A DNA stretch of 64,000 bases from Letharia columbiana (lineage: Eukaryota; Ascomycota; Lecanoromycetes; Lecanorales; Parmeliaceae): assembly GCF_014066305.1 (NCBI RefSeq), contig NW_023501075.1:186001-250000 (forward strand). Reading direction: 5' to 3'. The notes under the pieces are model-generated. The model did not search any database and was not told the origin of the DNA. It was given only the letters and a program-made list of their open reading frames with translations. Below are positions 51,884-63,750 of this stretch, piece after piece (the stretch's first letter is position 1; each line of letters opens with the position of its first letter). The position numbers and the translations under genes were made by a program.

Positions 51884-53745
51884 TTAGTATATATAAAAGA
51901 ATAAGATAGAATTAAGCTATAAAATCTTAAATTTATATATATAGTTAATTATAAATTTAGAATTATTACGCTCTTTAGTTAGATTAGCTAAGTTAGCTCG
52001 CTAGCCCTCTCGAGCTCTCTTATTAAAAATTTATATATAGAAGTTTTATACTTTAAAGTACTTAGCCTGCGATATATATAGTTACTTTATAATTCCTTAA
52101 ATTATAAAGCTCGCTTTACGCTTTCTAACGCTATAAAAATTATAAAGTTTAGCCTACTATTAGTAAATTAAATAAATATTTAAATATAATAGTTATAATA
52201 GTTATATTAGACGCGTTCAAGATCGAATAATAATTCTTTCATCTATTTATTATTCTTTTATTATTCTATTAATTCTATTAATTCTATTAATTCTATTAAT
52301 TTTACTAATATAAATATAATCGTCTTCGATATCCCTCGCCTAATTAGAGCCCCTTACTAACGCCCTTAAACTATTTCTCGGCGAATTTATTATTATTAGC
52401 AATCGAGGCCGCAATCTAATAGCTATCTATTACTACTTATAAACGCGTTAAAAGACCCTTAAAAAGAGCTTAAATAAATACGTCTTCTCCTATATACTCC
52501 TCTCAAGCCAGCGATAGATAAGTTAAACTAATATTCAAATATTGTAATTACATTAAACGCGTCCGGACGTTATATACTCTCCACGATTTTATATTAAATT
52601 ATTACTCAGTAAGCGGAGAACACCACTATAACTTAACCTATTATCCCCACTACATTAAGAAGTAAGAGAAGGAACTATAACAGGCAAATGCGGAGAACAC
52701 TGCGAAGAAACCAAGCGGTAACAAGCTCACCATCGTCAAGAACACGGCTTAGCTCTCCAAGATCCCACGTTATATGCTCTCCACGGTTCCACATCAAATC
52801 ATCACTCAGCAAGCGGAGAACACCACTGCAACTTGGCCGTTTCACATCAAATCATCACTCAGCAAGCGGAGAACACTACTGCAACTTAGCCTATCATCCC
52901 CACTACATTAAGAAGTAAGAGAAGGAACTACAACAGGCAAATACGGAGAACACTACGGAGAAATCAAGCGACAACAAGGCCACCATCGTCAAGAACACGG
53001 CTCAGCTCTCCAAGATCCCACGTCATATCAGTCATCCACTCAATCAGCCACTCAGCTAGCCACTCAGTCTGATACTCTCTCTACAAGAGGAGGAACTACA
53101 ACAGGCAAATGCGGAGAACACTGCGGAGAAACCAAGCGGCAATAAGGCCACCATCGTCAAGAACACGGCTCAGCTCTCCAAGATCCCACGTCATATGCTC
53201 TCCACGGTTCCACATCAAATCATTACTCGGCAAGCGGAGAACACCACTGCAACTTGGCCTGTCATCCCCACTGCATTGATATGGTACATCACTGCAATGA
53301 CGTCACAAGAGGAGGATCTACTGCGACGATCACAGCCAATTGAACATTGAACGATACATATTTGGACGAATTGAAACCGTCCGATGTCTTGCTCTGACAG
53401 CTATTTCATTATTCGAAAGATTTTACTGCGGTAGGAGATAATGTGGGATTCACACCACTAATTGGCATGTTGTCTCCATTTCTTTCCGATATTTCGATAC
53501 TTCTTGCCATAAGGACATGGCCTTTCTCTATTTTTTATAGGCAATTATTACGGATCAATCCTCTACACTCGATATACCTTCCTAATTAGGCCTTAGCGCG
53601 CCTCTCTCTATACATATATATCTATATATAGGTCAAAAACGCATAGCAAGCGATTAGAGTTCGATTTGACTTAGGGCTAGAACTAGAATTCGATTTAACT
53701 TAGAAAAATCTAACTCCATAAATTTAATTTATAGGCCTTTACTTA
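51884..53745 (+). mobile_element. Medium non-autonomous Helitron carrying TRIM-like sequence
   Basis: TTAGTATATATAAAAG after A to GGCCTTTACTTA before T, 1862 bp. It is collinear with the inverted copy at 45199-47082. About 51884-52500 is heavily RIPed Helitron 5' region. About 52550-53640 is nearly unmutated TRIM-like sequence, including repeated blocks with GGCTCAGCTCTCCAAGATCC at about 52747, 53001 and 53168. The open frame at 52688-52918 is a repeat artefact. Confidence 0.9.
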
Positions 53746-54152
53746 TATATTAATAAAAAGTTTAAATTTATAGTAATTATAATTATAAAGATAATTTTAA
53801 TTTTAATTTTAAATATAATTAGATATTTAAATTATAAGATTTAATATTAATTAATAAAAAATTATATTATATTAATTATTTTATTTAATATCTTATTTAT
53901 TAAAAAAATATAAAAATATCTTTTAAAAGCGAATTTTTAAAAATAATAATTAAATAATATAATATATATATAATATAAAATTTTATAAATTATATATTAA
54001 AAGAAAAGTTTTAAAATTATAAGATTAATTAAAACTTTATAATAATAAATCTTATATAAAGCTTAATTTATAGCTCGCGTTAATTATATATAATAATAAT
54101 AAAAATAATTAGAAAAATATATTATTTATTTTTTATTAATATTTTAATCTTA

Positions 54153-54236
54153 TTAAAATAATAGTAATATCTATTAAAATAATAATAATATCTATTAAAG
54201 TAGTAGTAATATTTATTAAAATAGTAGTAATATCTA
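54153..54236. repeat. 21-bp array, four units
   Basis: Four units of TTAAAATAATAGTAATATCTA type, in an otherwise featureless stretch (53746-54416). Confidence 0.85.
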
Positions 54237-54416
54237 ATTTAAGCTTTATTATTACGCTTTTAAATAGATTATTATTATATATAATCTAAAATAATATTAA
54301 TTTTTTCGAAAAGTTATTAATAATAAATTAAATATATATAAATTAAGCTTTTTACGTAATCTATTTATATATTAATTTAAAGTTATTAATATATAAAGAA
54401 TAAATATATAACTTAA

Positions 54417-54836
54417 TTAATATATATAAAAGAATAAGATAAAGCTAAATTAGAAAATCTTAAATTTATATATATAGTTAATTATAAATTTAGAGTTACT
54501 ACGCTTTTTAATTAAATCGACTAAGTTATCGCGAGTAAATAAATTAGTATTCGCAATTATTAAAATCTATTATTCTACTTTTAATTCTTTAATAACTTTA
54601 CTATTTTCTATTAAAATTTTAAGATTATTTTTTTAAATTATAGAGCGTAGATTACGCTTTTAAATACTTTAAGAATTTCGAAATTTAATCTTATAATTAT
54701 TAAAAGATAAGGTATTTAAATATCGCTTATTAAAGATCGCTTACTAAAGATCGCTTATTAAAGATCGCTTATTAAATTTACTCGATAGCTCTAATTAAAA
54801 AAACGGTTATGAATTTAATTTATAAATCTTTACTTA
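54417..54836 (+). mobile_element. Short non-autonomous Helitron
   Basis: TTAATATATATAAAAG after A to AATCTTTACTTA before T, 420 bp. It carries four TCGCTTA(T/C)TAAAGA units near its 3' end. Confidence 0.9.
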
Positions 54837-55116
54837 TAATTATATTATACTTTAGATATTATTATAATAATATTATATTATTAATAAAAGTCTTATATAT
54901 TAAAAAAATAGTCTTATAATAAGAAGAATTAATATAAAAAAAGTTTTAGAAAGAAGAGAAAGCTTAGATATATATCGCGTATATTAAATATTTAAATTAT
55001 TTTATATTATTTAACTTAATTTAAGTATTAATAAATAATATATTTTCTATTTAATTTTAAGATTTAAATTTAAGCGAATTATATTTATTAAGCGCTATTA
55101 TTTAATATAATCTTAT

Positions 55117-55266
55117 TATTAAGAAATAATTCTTAATATTATAATATTAATATAATATAAAGCTATTCTATTAATTTATATAATTTATAAATATATATAT
55201 ATAAAGAGAGACGCGCTAAGATTTAATTAGAAAGATATATCGAATATAAAGAGTTAATTCGTAATA
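55117..55266 (+). mobile_element. Solo LTR of the TRIM-like family
   Basis: It begins TATTAAGAAATAATTC (RIPed TGTTAAG) and ends ATTCGTAATA. It is flanked by CTTAT at 55112-55116 and 55267-55271. The first 85 bp match the LTR at 41422; the rest is the ACGCGCTAAG variant found inside the medium Helitrons. It marks recombination between two LTRs of a lost copy. Confidence 0.88.
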
Positions 55267-56130
55267 CTTATTTATTTTTATAATATTTATAATTATTATT
55301 ATAATTTATATAGATTAAAAATAAGATATTAAAAAGAGCGAATTAAAAAATAATTATCTTTATCTAATTTAATTAAAATAAAATTATTATAACTTATTAA
55401 ATTTTTTATATATTTTTTATATATATTTTTTATATATAAATAATTATTTTTTAATTTAAACTTTATAATTAAAATAGTATATAATATAAGTAAAGATCTA
55501 TAAATTTAATTTATAAGATTAGATTCTTTTAAGTTAAATTAAATTTTAGCTTTAGCTCTAAGTTAAATCGAATTTTAGCTTTAGTTCTAAGTTAAATCGA
55601 ACTTTAATCGCTTACTATACGTCTTTAATTTACTTTTACTACTATAAAATTAATTTAATTTATATAATATATAAATATATATATATAAAAAGAGGCGCGT
55701 TAAGACTTAATTAGAAAGATATATCGAGTATAAAGAATTATTTATAATGATTATCTATAAAAAATAGAGAAAGACTATATTCTTATAAGAAGAAGTATTA
55801 AAATATTAAAAAGAAATAGAGATAATATATTAATTAGTAGTATAAATTTCATATTATCTTCTATTATAATAAAATCTTTCGATTAATAAAATAGCTATTA
55901 GAATAAAATATTTAATAGTTTTAATTCGTTTATATATATATTATTCGATATTTCTTCTATAGAGATTTAATTAACTATAATAATAAATTCTTCTCTTATA
56001 ATATTATTATAATAATATATTATATTAATATAATAAAACTAATAAATTAAATTATAATAATATTCTTCGCTTATTAAATAATAATTTAATATATAATTAT
56101 AGAGAGTATATAATATAAGATCTTAGAGAG

Positions 56131-57186
56131 TTAAGTTATATTCTTAATAATAGTAATCTTATTATTACTTAGTTTCTTCGTAATATTCTTTATATTTATC
56201 TATTATAGTTTCTTCTCTTACTTCTTTTCTTATAGAGTATTAAATTAAATAGCTAACTAAGTAAAAAACTAAGTAAATAACAAATATAACGTGGAATCTT
56301 AAAGAGCTAAGTCGTATTTTTAACGATAATAACTTTATTATTACTTAGTTTTTTCGTAATATTCTTTATATTTATCTATTATAATTTCTTCTCTTACTTC
56401 TTCTTTTATAAAGTATTAAATTAAGTAGCTAGCTAAGTAATTAACTAAATAAATAATTAATATAATATAGAATTTTAGAGAGCTAAGTCGTATTCTTAAT
56501 AATAGTAATCTTATTATTACTTAATTTCTTCGTAATATTCTTCGTATTTATCTATTATAATTCCTTCTCTTACTTCTTTTCTTATAGAGTATTAAATTAA
56601 GTAGCTAACTAAGTAAAAAACTAAGTAAATAACTAATATAACGTGGAATCTTAAAGAGCTAAGTCGTATTTTTAACGATAATAACTTTATTATTACTTAG
56701 TTTTTTCGTAATATTCTTTATATTTATCTATTATAATTTCTTCTCTTACTTCTTCTTTTATAAAGTATTAAATTAAGTAGCTAGCTAAGTAATTAATTAA
56801 GTAAATAATTAATATAATATAGAATTTTAGAGAGCTAAGTCGTATTCTTAATAATAGTAATCTTATTATTACTTAATTTCTTCGTAGTATTCTTCGTATT
56901 TATCTATTATAGTTTCTTCTCTTACTTCTTCTCTTATAAAGTATTAAATTAAGTAGCTAGCTAAATAATTAATTAAGTAAATAATTAATATAATATAAGA
57001 TCTTAAAGAGCTAAGTCGTATTCTTAACGATAGTAATTTTATTATCGCTTAGTTTCTTTATAGTATTCTTCGTAGTATTCTCCGTAGTATTCTCCGTATT
57101 TATCTATTATAGTTTCTTTTCTTATTTCTTTTCTTATAGAGTATTAGATTAAGTAATTAATTAAGTAGCTAATTAAGTAAATAAGT
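56131..57186. repeat. 176-bp tandem array, six units
   Basis: The anchor CTAAGTCGTATT (TTAAGTTATATT in the first unit) recurs at 56131, 56307, 56483, 56659, 56835 and 57011, exactly every 176 bp. Units 2 and 4 resemble each other, as do 3 and 5, suggesting duplication of a 352-bp dimer. The unRIPed ancestor of the unit, with GAGCTGAGCCGTGTTCTTG, lies in the Helitron at 45199-47082. Confidence 0.93.
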
Positions 57187-57546
57187 AAGTAATTAGTAAA
57201 TAATCTAACTAAGTAAAATACTAAGCTAATAAAGTAGATAATATTAATTAAGTAGTTAGTTAAGTATTACTAGCTTAAAAGAAGTATATAAGAGAGAATA
57301 ATAACTATAAATTTATTTAAACTCTTTTTAAGAGTTTTTTAACGCGTTTATAAGTAGTAGTAAATAGTTATTAAATTATAGTCTCGGTTATTAATAGTAG
57401 CGAATTTATTAAGAGATAATCTAAGGGTGTTAATAAAGACTCTAAGAGGCGTATAAAGAAATATATATATCTTAGACGTTAAATAACCTTTAGATAAGAA
57501 ATATCGAAGACGATTATATTTATATTAGTAAAATTAATAGAATTAA

Positions 57547-57932
57547 TTAATATATATAAAAGAATAAGATAGAGCTAAATTAGAAAACCTTAAATTTGTA
57601 TATATAGCCAATTATTAATTCGTTAGGTCTACGCTTTTTAATTAGATACCGCGGGTAAACAAATTAATATCCGTAATTATTAAAAAAATAGATGTACGTT
57701 ATTAACATATAGAATAACTTTTTTGTTTCCTAATAAGTTTTTAAGATTTTTTTTTTGAATTGTAGACCGGAGTATGGGCTTTCAGATAAAAAAAGAAGTT
57801 CTAAATTTAGTCTTATAATTATTAAAGCGTAAGGAATTCAAATATCGCTTATTAAAGTTCGCTTATTAAAGTCCGCTCGACAGCCCTAATTAAAAAAAAC
57901 GGTTATGAATTTAATTTATAGGCCTTTACTCG
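57547..57932 (+). mobile_element. Short non-autonomous Helitron, lightly RIPed
   Basis: TTAATATATATAAAAG after A to GGCCTTTACTCG before T, 386 bp. It lies in a GAATTAATAGAATAAT stretch of the host Helitron; removing it restores that simple repeat. The right part still has TGGGCTTTCAG and GTTATGAA, so it is among the youngest Helitron insertions here. Confidence 0.92.
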
Positions 57933-58316
57933 TAGAATAATAAAAGAATAATAGTTATAAAAATAAATAGAAAGATTATTATTTAATTTCGAACGCGTCT
58001 AATATAACTATTATATTTAAATATTAATTTAATTTACTAATAGTAGATTAAACTTTATAATTTTAATAGCGTTAAAAAGCGTAAATTAAGCTCTATAATT
58101 TACGAAATTATAAAGTAATAGTATTCTTAAAGAGGTAATTATTTTAGAGTATAAGATTTTTATATATAGATTTTTAATAAGAAAGTATAAAAGAATTATT
58201 AAACTAATTTAGTCGATTTAATTAAAAAGCGTAGCGAACTCGAATTAATAATTGACTATATATATAAATTCAAGATTTTCAAGCTTAGCTCTATCTTATT
58301 CTATTATATATATTAA

Positions 58317-61300
58317 TATTTTCTCTTTATTTTTAACTTCGATATTTATTAAAATTAATATACTTTTTAATAAAATAAGTATTAATTAAAATTAAATATA
58401 GTTTAATATTTATAAATATTTATATAAGTCTTTTAATTTCTTTATATATATCTATTAATCTATCTTTTTATAGCGATTAAAATAGAAGAAATTAAGTTTA
58501 ATAATTTATTATAATAAAAATTAAATATTAATAATAATATTAATATTAAAAAGTCTTAATATAGATTAATTAAATAATAATTAAAATCTTAATTAAAATA
58601 AAGAATAAAGAAAAATAAAGAATAAAGAATAAAGTTAATAAAAAGGAAAATATTAAAAAATCGCGATAGCGAATAAATATATCTATATTTAAAAAGAAAT
58701 TAATTAAAAAAATTAAGAAAATTAAGATCTTAATTACTAATTATATTATAATTTATAAAAAGTATAAAATTAGATATATTAATATATTATAATTAAAATA
58801 GAAATAAGCTTTTAAGTAAATTAGATAAAATATAATAGATAAATAAGTTCTAATTTCTAATTCTAGTTATTATTTTAATAAACTTATATTTTAATAATAT
58901 TATATAAGAAAAATATATAAGCGTAATTTAAAGAAAGTTTAAAGTTTCGCTTTTCGCGTAAATTATTATATATATAGATAAAGATAAAAGTTTAGATTAT
59001 AAAAATATAAATAATATCGAAATTAAATAAGATATAAATATTAAAAATAATTTTAATATATATATAAATTATTAAATAAATTTTATTCTTTAAACTATTT
59101 AAAAGCGCGATATAGATTTTAATAATAAGTTTTATTATAGTTTAAATATAATAGTATTAATATATTAGCTAATAAGTCTTAAACTATTATAAAAATATTA
59201 AAATATTAAATATAATTATTTTTAAAAGATAAAATTATAAGTTTTTATTTATATATAATTAATTTAATATATAAGAATAAAAAGTCTATTATAAAAGCTA
59301 TATTATTTAAACTAATATTTTAATTTTAATTAATATTTTTATTATTATATAAATAATTCGAAGTTATCTCTTATTTAAATATTTTTAATTTTTAATTTTA
59401 ATTATTATTATAGATATTATTAATTCGTTCTAGAATTATTAAATAAACTTTTATATACTTTTTATATTCTATATTTTTTTTAATTAGATAGCGATTTAAT
59501 TCTAAATTAAAATAAATATTTAAAAGAGAAAAGTTTATAAGTATTAGAATTGATATAGATATAATATAAATATAAATATATTAAATAAGATAATTAAGAT
59601 ATCGAATTATATAAATAAAAGAGAGATATTAAATAATAGATAATATCTCTATTAGACACGCTAGGCTCGAATAAGTAAGAGAGCTAAGTAATATATTAAG
59701 AATATAGAATACGCTCGTAATACTATCTCTTCTCTTTATAAAATTATATTCTATAATTAATAAATAGAAAAATAGAAAAATAGATATATATATACGCTTA
59801 ACGCCTTAAAAATAATAAAAGTAGTATAGAAAAAATCGTTTTCGGGAATCGTAGTATTATATCTTTTTTTATAAGAGATCTTATAGACGATAGTATCTCT
59901 TTATATTTACGCTATAGCGACGTCGCTAATTAAGATATAAGCGTATATAGAGAGCTTAGCTAGAAGAAAATTAATATAATATAATAAAAATAATATTTAT
60001 AAATATAGAGATAAATAGTAGTAATTTTCGAATCTATATTTACGTTACGTAACGGGGCGAGATAGAGCGAAGTTTTAAATTTTAAATATTATCTCGCTTC
60101 GAATTAAGATTTTAATAGAATAAGATAGAGTCGAGATAGGATTTTTCTTTCGAGATAACGAGGATATCTTATTATTTCGTTAAGCCTATTAATTAAATTA
60201 AAGTTTATATATTATTTTTATATAAATATCTAATCGCGTATTAAATAATATCTTATTATTTAAGACTTTTAAATATAATTTAATTAAGAAAAGAATCTAT
60301 TATATAAAGAATTATAAATCGCGATATATATTTTTATAGCGATAGAGAATTCTAATTATCTTTATAATTATTATTATTTAAAAATAATTATAATAGCGAA
60401 AAATATTTATATTCTTATTTTTAATCTAGAATTAGAATTATATAATTAATTTATTAAGATTTTAGATTTAGATAATTTATACTCTTATAGAAGCGCTTAA
60501 ATCGCTTAAATATATTAATAATATTTTTATATATTAATTTAATATTAATAAGCTTAAAAGTCTCTTATATCTCTTCGCTCGTCTTATTAAATATAAATTT
60601 ATATTTTATTATATTATAATTCTTAGATTATTATCTAATTGATTTTAATAATAATATTTATTCTTTTTTATTCTTAAGTATTTATACTATATAATTTCTA
60701 AAAATTATATATTTTATTTTAATAAAAAATATATATAAAAGAGAAAGATAGTAAACTTTCTTAGATTTTATAATTTAAGATTTTTTATAAATAAGTTTAA
60801 TATAAATAAGATTAATATATAAATAACGAGTTTATTTAAATATAAATTAGAATATTAAAATTAAAATTAATATAGAGAAAAATTTATATTAATAAATATT
60901 ATTTTAGCGATTCTTTTTTAAGAAAATTTCTATAAATTATATAAGACTCTTACGTAATAAGAATAGATATTCTTTTAAGAGTTTATTATATCTTCGAAAA
61001 TTTCTAGATATTTAATCTTCTTTCTAATAGATTCGATTATAATTTATTATACTCGTTATTATAATAAAAAGATATCGATAAATATTTAATCTCTTTATAT
61101 TTATATCTTATCTATTAATATTATTTAAAAATTTATATTCTCTAAAAGAAGTTAAGAGTTTTTGAATCGCTTAATCTTTTAATTAATAATATTTAATTAT
61201 ATATCGATAATTATATCTTTATCTTCTTTCTTTATATTAAGCTACTTATTACGCTTTATATTAATATTTTTAATAAAATCTAGAATCGAAATTATATCTA

Positions 61301-62400
61301 GCGAATTTAATTATTTATAAAGTTTATTATCTTCGATATAATATATAAAATATTACGCGTAAATATTAATTATAATATTAAAAAGATATTAGAATAATTA
61401 TAATAATAATTAGAATTTATAATAAATATATTAATTATATATAATATATTTAATAATTCTCTTTTTTATTTTCTTCTTTTTCTTAAAAGTAATTTTTTAA
61501 TATTTTAAGAAAGTTAGAAATCTTTTTTTAGCTATTTATTTCGCTATTATATTTATATTATTCTATTTTCTTAAAATTACTTTTAATAATTTATATATAT
61601 TTAAATTTATTAAATACTAACGCGACTTTATTATATTCTTATTTCTAGAATATTTATCTACTATTTTTTATATCTTATTATTATTTAAACTTTTAAAATA
61701 TTTTTATTTTTTTAGAGATAATATAATAAGACGAATTAAAGTTATTATCTTTATTAATAATATTAGCTTTTATAATATTAAGAGATAATAAAAAATATAT
61801 AAATTTATTTATTTAATTAAATTCTTATTTAAGATAGTTATAATAATAATTTTTATATAAGAAGCTTATTATAAGATATTAAAGAATATATTATAAAGAG
61901 TATATTAATATTATAATAGAAATAATAAGAAAATTTAAATAGAATTATATTATTATAAAAGATAATATAATTAGAAAGAGTATTAGAAAAGATTAAAATA
62001 TAGAAAAATATAAGAACGCGTTAATTAAAAAATAGGCTAATTTATTAACGCGTTTTCGCGTTTTTTTAAATTCTTATTTATAAAGAAATTTAACGCTGAT
62101 TTTTAATATTATAAAGTTAGATTTTAATCAAATTTTTTTAAATTTAATAATCTAATTAAAGTCTTTAAGAATTATTATTAATAATAGACTTTTCTTAGCT
62201 TTTATATAATAATAAATATTTATTTTAAGCTTTTAAGAATTTAGATTTAAGAATTCTATAAGATAAATTTATCTTTTTTTAGATTTTATTTTACGCGTTT
62301 AATTTATTATACGCGTTTTCTCTTTTAAAGAATAATTAGAAAGATAATTAGAATATTAATTAAATCGCTTATTTTTAGAATATTATTTATTTTATACTTA
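58317..62400. other. Unidentified RIP-saturated DNA
   Basis: No protein remnant, terminus or LTR pair could be named with confidence. A slightly GC-richer spot at about 60040-60190 contains the palindrome GTTACGTAAC followed by GGGGCGAGATAGAGCG. An inverted pair AACGCGTTAAT/ATTAACGCGTT lies at about 62014-62055. A possible LTR-like start (TAGACACGCTAGGCTCG) at about 59652 has no partner. Confidence 0.45.
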
Positions 62401-62529
62401 TATTTAAAAAGATATAATAATAAATATAAATACTTTTAATTAAGAATTTTTATTAATAAACTCTTAATTAGCTAATTAGTTTTTTAATATTAAAAAAATA
62501 TTAGATTAATTAGAAGATCTTTAAAGCGA

Positions 62530-62721
62530 TTAATTAGAAAATTCTAAAAATAGTTAATTAGAAAGTTCTAGAGATAATTAATTAGAAAATTCTTAAAATA
62601 ATTAATTAAAAAGTTTTAGAGATAATTAATAAAAAAGTTCTAGAAGTAATTAATTATAAAGTTCTAAAAGTAATTAAATAATAAATTTAAAAAGTAATTT
62701 ATTAATAAATTTAATTATATT
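62530..62721 (+). repeat. 24-bp tandem array, eight units
   Basis: Units of TTAATTAGAAAGTTCTAGAG plus ATAA (24 bp) repeat about eight times and decay to the right. The unit is a multiple of three and recurs in one frame with stops at fixed positions where Gln codons would have stood. It may encode an eight-residue repeat of the protein that ends in the H3-like domain. Confidence 0.85.
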
Positions 62722-63219
62722 AAAAAAAGAAGAGATAGACTTTATTATAAAAGAAGCTTAAGATTAAAAACTTCTAATATATAATAAGAATAATAATATT
62801 ATAATTTAGCGATAAATTTTATAACGAATTTATATAAGTTTATTAATTTTAATATATAAATAATTAATATAATTAAAAGAAGAAGAAATAATTCTTATAA
62901 TTCTAATTATTATAATAAAAGAGAGTTTAAATATAATCTTCTCTTTTTTAATTATTATTATAATTATCTAATTTTCTAAATTAAATAAATTTATAAATAT
63001 ATTATTAATAAGAATAAAGAGTTAATATATATATTTAATAATAATATATTTAGCGATAATAATATAACTCTATTTTAAGATTAAACTACTTTTTAAAATT
63101 AAGATATTATTTATAAAAGTAGAAATTTTAATAATATTTAAAATAAAAATATAAAAACCGCGATAATTAAAGAATATCTATCTTCGTAATAAAGAGTAAA
63201 AATAAATATATATAATAAG
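62722..63219 (+). pseudogene. Probable N-terminal coding region upstream of the H3-like domain
   Basis: In the frame of the H3-like domain this stretch has few stops for such AT-rich DNA. It is rich in Asn (RRRNNSYNSNYYN, IFNNNIFSDNN), which after reversing typical RIP changes would be Asp and Asn. I infer a long, acidic, probably unfolded region fused ahead of the histone domain. No known domain is seen. The start codon cannot be located. Confidence 0.45.
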
Positions 63220-63750
63220 AAATTTAGAAAGAGAAAATCTATTAGATTACCCGCGGCGGCTATAATAGATAAAAAAGTATTTTAAATATTATTAATAATA
63301 AAAGTAGCTAGAAAGTTAAGTAATAAGATTTTTAAAAAATTTATTATAAGCGAGAAGAAAAAGAATATAAGAAAAATTATAATTAAATATATATTTAAAA
63401 TAAGAAAAATATAAAGATATTATCTAGATAGTAAGTTTAATTTTATATATATTTTTAATTATCTTTCTAATTATAGTCTACTAGCTATCGCCCTTCGCGA
63501 AATTAAATATTTTTAGAAATTAACTAAGCTATTAATTTCGAAAGCTTTATTTTTAAAACTCGTTTAAGAAATTACGTTAATTAATAAAGATAAACTCGAA
63601 AATTATATTAATTATCGATTTTAAAGTTTTATTATTAAGGCGATATAGAAGGCGATAAAAGCTTTTCTAATTAATAATCTTTAAAATAAGACTTTTTATT
63701 ATTTTTATATATAAATCGCTAATAATAAAATATAGATTTTTAACTTTTAA
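63220..63750 (+). pseudogene. RIP-broken histone H3-fold protein
   Basis: In one frame the sequence runs through an H3-like tail (RKRKSIRLPAAA near 63226-63261, KVARKL at 63301-63318, compare RKSTGGK and KAARKS of H3). It then gives ALREIKYF at 63490, LTKLLISKALFLKLV, EITLINKDKLENYINYRF, and KAFLINNL. Stops fall where H3 has Gln or Arg (YQK, LVREI, RFQS, ALQEA). TFYYFYI stands at the NLCAIHA position with Cys and His turned to Tyr. The loop between REI and RFQ is about six residues longer than in canonical H3, so it may be a CenH3-like or other divergent variant. It lies in TE-rich, RIP-saturated DNA, so it was repeated, perhaps as cargo of an element. Confidence 0.75.

Larger units (their letters stand above)
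55487..58316 (-). mobile_element. Medium non-autonomous Helitron with 176-bp array
   Basis: The 3' end is TAAGTAAAG after A. The 5' end is TATTAA before T at 58316. Without the nested Helitron at 57547-57932 it is 2444 bp. It has the same plan as 45199-47082: Helitron 3' end, RIPed TRIM-like segment (about 55660-56230), then an expanded array and the Helitron 5' region. Confidence 0.87.

Noticed and set aside
52688..52918. 76-codon frame
   Set aside because: Same repeated blocks as at 45518-46375, in the inverted Helitron copy; no independent support.
59640..59760. LTR-like start TAGACACGCTAGGCTCG with possible copia identity
   Set aside because: No second LTR, target duplication or copia coding remnant could be found, so it was left unnamed.
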